Notes under the pieces: model-generated
What the model was told of the DNA's origin: nothing
Databases searched by the model: none
What the model saw: only the letters and a program-made list of their open reading frames with translations
NCBI GenBank assembly: GCA_905182405.1
Contig: CAJJBQ010000002.1
Span: 930,001-994,000, forward strand
Reading direction: 5' to 3'
From: Akkermansiaceae bacterium
GTDB taxonomy: Bacteria; Verrucomicrobiota; Verrucomicrobiia; Verrucomicrobiales; Akkermansiaceae
Length of the DNA stretch: 64,000 nucleotides
In this document: positions 17,813 to 24,207 of the stretch, piece by piece
How positions within the stretch are numbered: position 1 is the stretch's first letter
Layout of the letters: every line of letters starts with the position of its first letter
Made by a program: the position numbers and the translations under genes

Positions 17813-18415
17813 ATGTCTGCTGATCCTTATGCTTCTCCGGAGACTTCTGCGGCACCATCAACTCCTCCACCCATTGCCCAGAAACCATCGCGCCTCATTG
17901 TTTTTGGAATCCTACACATCGTTGGCGCCGTCATTGGCTTCGGTGGCCTCATCGTCAATTTTGCACAGGGAGATCCCAAAGACGCCTTTGTTAAAGTCCT
18001 TGAGCAGCCGGGAATGAATGCCACTTTCAATCAGGAAGCGCTCAATGCTTTGGATCGTATCGTTAAATATAATCAACCACTGGTCATTGGCAGTTTCATT
18101 GTTGCAGTCTTCCTGCTCCTTAGCGGGATCGGCCTCTTGAAGTCCACAACTTGGTCTTTGACGTTCTCGAATATCTATTCAGCCCTTTCCCTCATTTTAA
18201 AAGCGATCATTCTAGTTCTCGCCGTCGTGGTTTTACTACCCGCCTATAACGAATTCTTTGACCTCGTCACAGGAATGGAACCAAGCAAACAAGAGAAGAT
18301 TAGAATTATGATGATCGGCGGACTTTTCTTTCCCCTCATCATCGTAATCTACCCCATCCTCAGCTGCATCCTTCTCAACAAGAAAATCGTAAAAGATCAC
18401 CTTGGGGTTTCCTAG
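17813..18415 (+). CDS. Four-helix membrane protein of unknown function
   Basis: The 200-residue protein starts with a Pro/Ser/Ala-rich cytoplasmic leader (MSADPYASPETSAAPSTPPP) and then shows four hydrophobic segments, at about residues 28-50, 90-112, 118-145 and 165-188. Between the first and second is a soluble stretch of about 40 residues. The layout resembles small membrane proteins with Pro-rich leaders that are common in Verrucomicrobiota and Planctomycetes, but no named family is recognised. It is divergent from tyrS and convergent with tRNA-His, with a shared terminator 15 bp downstream. Confidence 0.7.
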   Translation: MSADPYASPETSAAPSTPPPIAQKPSRLIVFGILHIVGAVIGFGGLIVNFAQGDPKDAFVKVLEQPGMNATFNQEALNALDRIVKYNQPLVIGSFIVAVFLLLSGIGLLKSTTWSLTFSNIYSALSLILKAIILVLAVVVLLPAYNEFFDLVTGMEPSKQEKIRIMMIGGLFFPLIIVIYPILSCILLNKKIVKDHLGVS

Positions 18416-18430
18416 GGGATCACAAAAATA

Positions 18431-18469
18431 AAAAAGCCGCTCTTTCATGGGAAAGAACGGCTTTCAAAA
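18431..18469. terminator. Bidirectional terminator for tRNA-His and the membrane protein gene
   Basis: AAAGCCG-CTCTTTC pairs with GAAAGAA-CGGCTTT around a CATGG loop, with A and T runs on both sides. On the minus strand it lies just after the tRNA, so it fits as the tRNA terminator. Confidence 0.85.
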
Positions 18470-18471
18470 AA

Positions 18472-18548
18472 TGGGGCGACCGACGGGGCTTGAACCCGCG
18501 ACAACCGGAATCACAATCCGGGGCTCTACCAACTGAGCTACGGCCGCC
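18472..18548 (-). tRNA. tRNA-His (anticodon GTG)
   Basis: The minus strand folds into a full cloverleaf. The acceptor stem is GCGGCCG/CGGTCGC with the extra 5' G(-1) opposite C73 that marks tRNA-His. The D arm has GCTC-AGTTGGTAGA-GC, the anticodon loop TTGTGAT lies on a CCGGA/TCCGG stem, and the T arm is GCGGG-TTCAAGC-CCCGT. The CCA end is encoded. All arms pair, and the G(-1) confirms the identity read from the anticodon. Confidence 0.97.
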
Positions 18549-18642
18549 ATCTGATGACGTGCAAAAGCTAGCTCCCCTTGGTGGATTTGTTCAAGTGGAA
18601 AAAAACGTTTCCTCCACCCAATTTGATTTTAGTTGCGAAAGA

Positions 18643-19545
18643 CTAGCCGGATGGTGCTTTGCTATATTCCAGATAAACATCCTCGAGCGAACGCCGAACG
18701 GGTGTCACCTCGGACACTTCGGCTCCGGAATCCACTAAGGCCGCGACGATTTCGGACACCTTCGTCTCTAAAGGAAAAACGATTCGCCCCCCGGGCATCG
18801 GCTCTCCTCGGAACCGCTTGATCACTTCATCCCGCACATGGACCGGTTCGGCCTGAATCCGAAGGCCCAGACGATCATCCCTCAAATCATTGACCCGCCC
18901 CTGAAAGACGTGCTCCCCCCCTCGAATAATGGAAACCCGGTCACACATCAGTTCGACCTCAGATAGGAGGTGCGAATTAAAAAGAACCGTCAAACCTCGC
19001 TCCTCCCGCAAAGATAGGATGAAATCACGGAACCACTTAATCCCCTCGGGGTCGAGCCCATCGGTCGGTTCGTCCAGAAGCAAGACTTCAGGCTCCGGGA
19101 GAAGCGCCTGCGCCAAAGCCAGCCGTTGACGCATCCCATGGGAATAGGAGCCCACTTTTGAATTAATGCGATCCGAGAGCCCCACCTTTCCGACAATCTC
19201 CCGCGCTGCTTTCTCATCAAAAGGGCCACTCAAACCAACGAGAATCTTAAGATTCTGCCAGCCGCTCATGTAATCGTAGAACGCTGGAGCTTCAAAAATT
19301 GCGCCGACCTTCCTAAGAGCTGCCGTATGCTCCTTGAGCACCGAAACACCTCCTACCTCGACCTCGCCTCCATCAGCGGACACCATTCCCAAGATAATTC
19401 CCACGGTCGTCGATTTCCCCGCCCCATTGTGGCCAAGTAATCCGTAGATTTCTCCTTTCTCGACCTCGAAGGAAACGCCTTTCAACGCTTCCTTTCCTGC
19501 GAAACATTTTCTGAGATTGCTAACGCGTAGCATGGGTTCAATCAC
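18643..19545 (-). CDS. ABC transporter ATP-binding protein
   Basis: The 300-residue protein is a complete ATPase: Walker A GHNGAGKST (near residue 38), signature YSHGMRQRLALAQ, Walker B VLLLDEPTDGLDP and switch His in FNSHLLSEVE. After residue 215 there is an extra domain of about 80 residues ending SLEDVYLEYS, as in the CcmA/DRA-type exporters that act with a separate membrane permease. No permease is encoded next to it. Its ATG overlaps the 3' end of the pseudopilin-like gene by 8 bases, making it the last gene of a leftward four-gene set with the truncated kinase. Substrate is unknown. Confidence 0.92.
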   Translation of the reverse strand: MIEPMLRVSNLRKCFAGKEALKGVSFEVEKGEIYGLLGHNGAGKSTTVGIILGMVSADGGEVEVGGVSVLKEHTAALRKVGAIFEAPAFYDYMSGWQNLKILVGLSGPFDEKAAREIVGKVGLSDRINSKVGSYSHGMRQRLALAQALLPEPEVLLLDEPTDGLDPEGIKWFRDFILSLREERGLTVLFNSHLLSEVELMCDRVSIIRGGEHVFQGRVNDLRDDRLGLRIQAEPVHVRDEVIKRFRGEPMPGGRIVFPLETKVSEIVAALVDSGAEVSEVTPVRRSLEDVYLEYSKAPSG

Positions 19546-20059
19546 GGGAACTGGTTTTAAAATTAATTTTGCTGGAGACCGATTGATCGGAATAAAGGAA
19601 ATTTACCCCATTCTTCTTCCCGTGGTAGGCTTCTTTGTCGAAAATAAGAGGAATCATCGCGCTATCGGCTCTCGCCCCCATCAAGGTCAGTCGAGTCCGA
19701 CGAAGATTGCTCAGATTCTCGTTCCAAAAATAGGAGGAACCCGACTCCTTAAAATGCTCATGATCCGAGGGACATTTGAAAGCGAATTTATCGTCTCCAA
19801 GGTAGGGCAACAACTCAACTTCTAGGACCGCCGCGTCCTCAGACCTGGACTTTCTCCCGATAAACCATGGCGGCATGACATCGTTGTGGTCGAAAAGGTA
19901 GCCCTCAAGTCCTACTCCAAGATCCTTGAGCTTGCTCATACAGGTCACTCCCTGCGCCTTGCGTTTCACACTCATCCCGATGGGAAAGACAATCCCAGCC
20001 AAAGCCGCGATGATCACGATAACGATCAAGAGCTCGGTCAGGGTGAATCCTCGCTTCAT
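19538..20059 (-). CDS. Type II secretion/pilin-like prepilin protein
   Basis: The product starts MKRGFTLTELLIVIVIIAALAGIVFPI, a class-III prepilin leader that would be cut by PilD between G and F, leaving F1 and E5. The rest (CMSKLKDLGVGLEGYLFDHND...FLYSDQSVSSK) matches the H-x9-DG-type secreted pseudopilin family abundant in Planctomycetes and Verrucomicrobiota. The frame is open to an ATG at 20095, but the start at 20059 gives the normal prepilin leader, has GGAGG about 14 bases upstream, and lies 4 bp after the upstream gene. It overlaps the ABC ATPase gene by 8 bases. Confidence 0.85.
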   Translation of the reverse strand: MKRGFTLTELLIVIVIIAALAGIVFPIGMSVKRKAQGVTCMSKLKDLGVGLEGYLFDHNDVMPPWFIGRKSRSEDAAVLEVELLPYLGDDKFAFKCPSDHEHFKESGSSYFWNENLSNLRRTRLTLMGARADSAMIPLIFDKEAYHGKKNGVNFLYSDQSVSSKINFKTSSRD

Positions 20060-20063
20060 GAAA

Positions 20064-20675
20064 TCAAAGAGATCCTCCAGGGCGGGCAAAGCCATTTAAC
20101 ATCTCGCCAAACGCATCCATTAGGGGAGCCAAATCCATCTTCGTCTCCGCACTGGCATTTTGATAGTATGCCGCAAGTCCCTCTTTCACGATGCGATCAA
20201 TGACCTCCGGGTCTTCCTCCTTGAGTCGGACCAAATCCTCACCTCCCTGGCCTTCCATATCCCGGAGTGATTTTTCCACGAGCCGCTGGCGCTCTTTGGG
20301 ATCCATTTTATCAAATGCTTCCATCATCCGCTCCATCGACTTTGTTAACGTGAGTTCCAGGAAGTGAATTCGCTCGGAGGGGTTGAGTCGTTGGAAGAGC
20401 TTTGGGCCCGCACGCGAATCTTGCAACCGCTCTCTTTCCCTCAGATCAAGCCGATTGAAAACCTCGGCGATTTGCTCAAGTCTCACGCGCCTGCCATCCG
20501 CATCGCCGGCATCGCTCATCTCGGACGACCAATCGTCGAAGTTCGATTCCTCAATCATTTCAGCCACGCGGTCTGCGGTCGCCTTTCGATCCGACGCCCA
20601 CCCTGAAACCCCCCAAACGGCAAGCCACAGAGTGGAGATAACAAGTAGGCCGATCAGAATAGGTTTCTTCTTCAT
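20064..20675 (-). CDS. Membrane-anchored helical protein of unknown function
   Basis: The 203-residue product has one N-terminal membrane segment (ILIGLLVISTLWLAVWGV) and then a highly charged, mostly helical soluble part. It is rich in Arg/Glu pairs (RLDLRERERLQD, KMDPKERQRLVEKSLRDME), suggesting an amphipathic helical bundle on the periplasmic side. It lies between the truncated histidine kinase and the pseudopilin-like gene, with 51 bp and 4 bp spacing. No family recognised. Confidence 0.72.
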   Translation of the reverse strand: MKKKPILIGLLVISTLWLAVWGVSGWASDRKATADRVAEMIEESNFDDWSSEMSDAGDADGRRVRLEQIAEVFNRLDLRERERLQDSRAGPKLFQRLNPSERIHFLELTLTKSMERMMEAFDKMDPKERQRLVEKSLRDMEGQGGEDLVRLKEEDPEVIDRIVKEGLAAYYQNASAETKMDLAPLMDAFGEMLNGFARPGGSL

Positions 20676-20726
20676 GAAGCTGTCTCGATGCTAAGCGGAC
20701 TTCGAAAAAGCGCAACCTCGGGAAAT

Positions 20727-21509
20727 CTACGAAGGTGGGAGTTTCAAGAGCACGCTTAATCCACCCTCAGATCGATTAGACGCCGTGATACGACCTTTTA
20801 GGCTCTCAATGCAGGTCTTGGTAATTGCCAGCCCTAGCCCGGCGCCTCCGGCCTCACGGGTCCTCGCGATGTCCGGACGAGTAAAAGGCTCAAAGATATG
20901 CTCCAGCCAGTCATCAGAAATACCCGGCCCCCGGTCAGACACTTCCAGCTCGATCATCCCGTTGCGCTCCCGCACCACGATTTCGATTTCTTTTGCATAA
21001 CGCACCGCATTTCGAACCACATTCGAGAGCGCCCGCCGCAGCAAATCTTCATTGGTCACCAACTTCAGAGAACCAGGAATACTCAGTTGAATATCCTCAC
21101 CCGCTCCCTCACGCGAAATCACCTCGGAGCAAAAGGCTTCCAAATTAATCTCAGTCACCGCCAGACTCTTGGGCTGGATTGAGGCCTTGGAAAAATCAAG
21201 CAGCTCATTCACAAGCTGCGATAGCTCTTCCACTTCACCCCCGACGGTCTCGAGCTTCTTTCGATCATCCGCATTGAGTTGGTTCTCCAGAACTCCGAGT
21301 CCCATCCGAATCCGAACCAGTGGTGAACAAAGCTCGTGAGCAATATCCCCAAGAAAACGCTTCTGACCAGAAACCAAGTCATCCAGCTTCCCCGCCATCT
21401 TTTGTAAAGAGCGACTCAACTGGCCAATTTCATCCAAACGGCTCGTGGCAACCTCGACTTCAAAATCTCCTTCAGCAATCGATTCCGCCCCCTTCGTGAT
21501 GGCGACCAT
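20727..21509 (-). CDS. Histidine kinase lacking its sensor half (truncated)
   Basis: The 260-residue product contains the end of a HAMP domain (AESIAEGDFEVEV...DEIGQLSRSLQKM), the phosphoacceptor H58 in FLGDIAHELCSPL, and a full ATPase domain: N box NVVRNAVRYA, G1 DRGPGISDDW, F box FEPF, G2 GGAGLGLAI. The usual TM-periplasmic-TM part before the HAMP is absent. From about 21489 onward the same DNA reads on the plus strand as the end of a heme peroxidase gene, so the kinase seems cut by a deletion. The minus frame stays open to a TAA at about 21759 but has no ATG, GTG or TTG upstream of 21509. No response regulator is nearby. A soluble or inactive kinase remnant is likely. Confidence 0.8.
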   Translation of the reverse strand: MVAITKGAESIAEGDFEVEVATSRLDEIGQLSRSLQKMAGKLDDLVSGQKRFLGDIAHELCSPLVRIRMGLGVLENQLNADDRKKLETVGGEVEELSQLVNELLDFSKASIQPKSLAVTEINLEAFCSEVISREGAGEDIQLSIPGSLKLVTNEDLLRRALSNVVRNAVRYAKEIEIVVRERNGMIELEVSDRGPGISDDWLEHIFEPFTRPDIARTREAGGAGLGLAITKTCIESLKGRITASNRSEGGLSVLLKLPPS

Positions 21510-21659
21510 TTTTACTATGAAGCCGCCCTTCCCGAGGAACTGATTCGCCTCGTGAATGATCAGACCCTCGCTCGGATCATCCGTCGAAATACCGAAAGCG
21601 ACGATGAGATTCCCGACAATGTCTTCGTCATCGGTGGCGATCGACGTCAGCGTGAATAA
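21486..21659 (+). pseudogene. 3' fragment of an animal-type heme peroxidase gene
   Basis: The plus-strand frame reads RPLRDGDHFYYEAALP then LVNDQTLARIIRRNT and DEIPDNVFVIGG, ending at TAA 21657-21659. This follows the C-terminal block of animal-type (cyclooxygenase-like) heme peroxidases: LRDGDRFWYE, then LARIIxxNT, then NVF. Only about 57 codons remain. The upstream sequence in this frame is HAMP-domain DNA of the kinase on the other strand, so the junction is near 21486-21491. A terminator-like hairpin follows at 21715-21757. Confidence 0.75.
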
Positions 21660-21714
21660 GACCGGGAATGGAGTCCCCCATGGCTCTACCTGACGATAAG
21701 TCTCCCCAATAAAA

Positions 21715-21757
21715 GAAATCCCTCGCGGTGACCCCCATCCATTGCGGGGGATTTTTT
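21715..21757 (+). terminator. Terminator after the peroxidase fragment
   Basis: AAATCCC-TCGC can pair with GCG-GGGGATTT, and a shorter CCCCC/GGGGG stem nests inside. The right arm runs into six T. It fits the original end of the peroxidase transcript. Confidence 0.65.
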
Positions 21758-21759
21758 AG

Positions 21760-22118
21760 TCAAGGATCGACCCAACTGCCCCGACTATTCCATCGAAAAT
21801 TAATCTAACAACGACCTCTCCGCTCACCTAATGAGGAAAGCATCTTCCGATAGCCTTACGTTCCAAAGACAAGAAGCAGAAGACCCAGAAGAAACCACAA
21901 AATTGAAAACTTTTCCGCAAGGATGGCATAGCTCATCCTCGCTACTCCTGCCGCACCGGTGATCCACCGCACAAGACAAGACATCTCCTAGACCTTCATT
22001 TTAAGAAGCTCCTCCTGGGTAAACAAATGCCCTTTCCATTTCGACTTCTTAATTCAAGATTTTAGGTCGCTCTTTTTGAGCTAATCAATTTTCGCCATCC
22101 GAAAAAGGCTCTCAAAAA
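21760..22118. other. 359-bp region, mostly non-coding
   Basis: Spacer between the peroxidase remnant and the gene ending at 22119. Apart from one small minus-strand frame (21856-21984) I see no structure. It may contain further deletion debris, but no homology could be read in any frame. Confidence 0.45.
21856..21984 (-). CDS. Possible 42-residue single-pass membrane peptide
   Basis: The minus strand encodes a start MSCLVRWITGAAGVARMSY, then a hydrophobic helix (SILWFLLGLLLLVFGT) just before TAA. A second ATG (MSYAILAEKFS...) is preceded by GCGAGG, and an AGGAGG lies about 35 bases before the first ATG. The hydrophobic end could be chance. Nothing else supports it, so this is a weak call. 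Confidence 0.25.
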   Translation of the reverse strand: MSCLVRWITGAAGVARMSYAILAEKFSILWFLLGLLLLVFGT

Positions 22119-23057
22119 TCACGAAGTGAACAAGCCTTCCACATCCGGAAGGTCAGCAGCGGAAGCGGCTTTTTGCCCCTTAATAATTTTTCCATCCTTC
22201 ACAAGAAAGGCTCCCGGCATCTGAAGTCCGTCCCCCGCCAGGTGCCCGACGCCACAGCCTTTAAAAACAGCGACAAATCCGCGATACCAAACACGGGGAC
22301 CAAAAAGTTCAAGAAAGGTCCCTTTTCCGAGGCCAAAAGCCCGGTAGAGATCGCACCACGGATCAGAGATCCGCGAGACCCGGCCGCTTCCCACATATTG
22401 GGTTTCTTCCCCCTCCTGCAACATGTGCACAAGAATCAGTCGGGCTCCCTGAGAATCGGCGTTTTTCTGCATTGTCTCCAACTTTCGCAAAAGCTCTCGC
22501 GTGAAGGTGCAGCCAAAGTGTCGCAAAAAGACAATCGCGAGAGTCTCCTTCTCCGAGGCTTCCCGGAGTGATTCCCCCGAATGTAATTTGAAAGACTTCA
22601 TTGCTGTCTCCAGCCCCATCGGTCTTCCATTGACCGGACGACCGACGGCGAGGCAGCCCGCATGCCACAGGATAATACCAAACGGAATAAGCCAAATTAG
22701 ATCATTAAAGAGAATCAACCATCCGGCAGCCCAGGGAAGCTCGCCCTTTGAAGCCGCCCAAGCAAAACCCAGCGGACCCAAGAGTTTCCCTAAAAATCCC
22801 ACAAGGATAATTGGCCAGTGTTTGAGGGGAGCCGTAGAAGCACAAACATAACCAATGCCATAAACTCCAACGATCATCCCGATGCCCTGCCACAGGAAAG
22901 GATAAGAGGGCTGCTCCATCCCCAAAATACGAAACCACTCGCCCGGCCAGCCGACAGCCCAAATCCCAAAGAGGATATTGTAAATGCCCGCAAGACGCAG
23001 CAACGGCACCATCCAGAGTGGTAGCTGGCAGCTACGTTCGGTGCAAGAATTTTCCAT
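22119..23057 (-). CDS. Membrane domain fused to peroxiredoxin-like (AhpC/TSA_2, SelL-like) domain
   Basis: 312 residues. The first about 145 form four hydrophobic segments, starting after MENSCTERSCQLPLW, in the style of small DoxX-like membrane modules. From about residue 155 a thioredoxin-fold domain follows: LAIVFLRHFGCTFTRELL, then GARLILVHM, LYRAFGLGKG and MPGAFLVKDGKII, the arrangement of the AhpC/TSA_2 (peroxiredoxin-like 2, SelL) family. The usual CxxC reads C-T-F-T, so only the first cysteine remains and the enzyme would be one-Cys or inactive. It is divergent from fabH. The fold assignment is good; function unknown. Confidence 0.75.
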   Translation of the reverse strand: MENSCTERSCQLPLWMVPLLRLAGIYNILFGIWAVGWPGEWFRILGMEQPSYPFLWQGIGMIVGVYGIGYVCASTAPLKHWPIILVGFLGKLLGPLGFAWAASKGELPWAAGWLILFNDLIWLIPFGIILWHAGCLAVGRPVNGRPMGLETAMKSFKLHSGESLREASEKETLAIVFLRHFGCTFTRELLRKLETMQKNADSQGARLILVHMLQEGEETQYVGSGRVSRISDPWCDLYRAFGLGKGTFLELFGPRVWYRGFVAVFKGCGVGHLAGDGLQMPGAFLVKDGKIIKGQKAASAADLPDVEGLFTS

Positions 23058-23153
23058 TCATGAAAATAGCCCGCTTTTTTAGAGCCGCAAGTTGGCGGCA
23101 GAGATTCTTTTTCAAGACTTGCGGGTCAGAGGTTCCTACTCTTCACTTTGCTT

Positions 23154-24140
23154 ATGCCCAACGCTGTGACGATCGCCGGAACCGGGAGCTATCTCCCCGA
23201 GAAAGTGATGACAAATGACGATCTCTCGAAAATTGTCGACACCAACGATGAATGGATTTTCAGCCGCACCGGAATCAGGGAACGCCGCATTGCGGCCGAA
23301 GGCGAATTCACCTCTCACCTTGCCACTAAGGCCGCCGAAAAAGCCCTCGAACAATCTGGCATCCCCGCCGAAGAGATTGATCTCATTATCGTCGCAACAA
23401 TTACACCCGACACCCTCACTCCGGCCACCGCTTGCTACGTGCAGGAGAATCTCGGAGCAAGCAAAGCGGTCGCCTTTGATATTTCGGCAGCCTGCTCTGG
23501 CTTCCTCTATGCCATGAAAATTGCAAAGCGGATGATCGAGACCGGTGCCTTTGAAAATGCCCTCATCATCGGCGCGGAAAAACTCTCCGCCTTCGTCAAC
23601 TGGAATGATCGCACCACCTGCGTCCTCTTTGGAGACGGTGCAGGAGCTGCTGTTCTCAGGAAATCGGAAGAAGGTGAGGGCCACATCCTCGCCACAGATA
23701 TTGGCACCGATGGCCGCCAGACCCATCTCCTCAACATTCCAGGAGGCGGATCCGCTTGTCCAACCACCATCGAAAACGCCGCCGAAGGACTGGCCGCTCT
23801 CTCGATGTTAGGAAAAGAAGTTTTCAAACATGCCGTCACGCGCATGAAGAATTCAGCCAACGAGGTCATCGCCCGCGCCGGCCTTAAACCCGAGGAAATT
23901 GCCCTCGTGATCCCGCATCAGGCCAATGTGCGTATCATCGATGCCATCGCCGCCCGACTCGACGTCCCCAATGATCGCATCTTTGTGAACCTCCATAAAT
24001 ACGGAAACACCTCGGCCGCAGCCATTGCCATTGCCCTCGATGAAGCCAACCGTACGGGCAAGATCAAACCAGGTGACAAGATCATAATGGTCGCCTTTGG
24101 AGCCGGCCTCACGTGGGCCGCCGCCGCGATTGAATGGTAA
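23154..24140 (+). CDS. fabH: 3-oxoacyl-[ACP] synthase III (FabH)
   Basis: FabH condenses acetyl-CoA with malonyl-ACP to start fatty-acid synthesis. From the ATG at 23154 the protein has 328 residues. The catalytic triad is visible: Cys114 in AACSGFLYA, His in PHQANVRII, Asn in YGNTSAAA. DEWIFSRTGIRERR and GDGAGAAVL are also family hallmarks. A TTG two codons upstream (23148) keeps the frame, but the ATG is more natural. The gene is alone; plsX, fabD and acpP are not adjacent. Length and motifs are normal, so it should be active. Confidence 0.95.
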   Translation: MPNAVTIAGTGSYLPEKVMTNDDLSKIVDTNDEWIFSRTGIRERRIAAEGEFTSHLATKAAEKALEQSGIPAEEIDLIIVATITPDTLTPATACYVQENLGASKAVAFDISAACSGFLYAMKIAKRMIETGAFENALIIGAEKLSAFVNWNDRTTCVLFGDGAGAAVLRKSEEGEGHILATDIGTDGRQTHLLNIPGGGSACPTTIENAAEGLAALSMLGKEVFKHAVTRMKNSANEVIARAGLKPEEIALVIPHQANVRIIDAIAARLDVPNDRIFVNLHKYGNTSAAAIAIALDEANRTGKIKPGDKIIMVAFGAGLTWAAAAIEW

Positions 24141-24207
24141 TTCTGTAGTCTCGGTGATTGACCCAGCGCCCTGAGTTGGTGAAATACGCTAAACCAACCG
24201 TAACATT

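Noticed and set aside
16540..17814. Longer TyrRS from ATG 17814
   Set aside because: The extra 32 residues overlap the divergent membrane-protein gene and do not resemble TyrRS.
20060..20095. Longer start for the pseudopilin-like protein
   Set aside because: It would add 12 residues before the prepilin leader and overlap the upstream gene; MKRGFTLTELL at 20059 is the canonical start.
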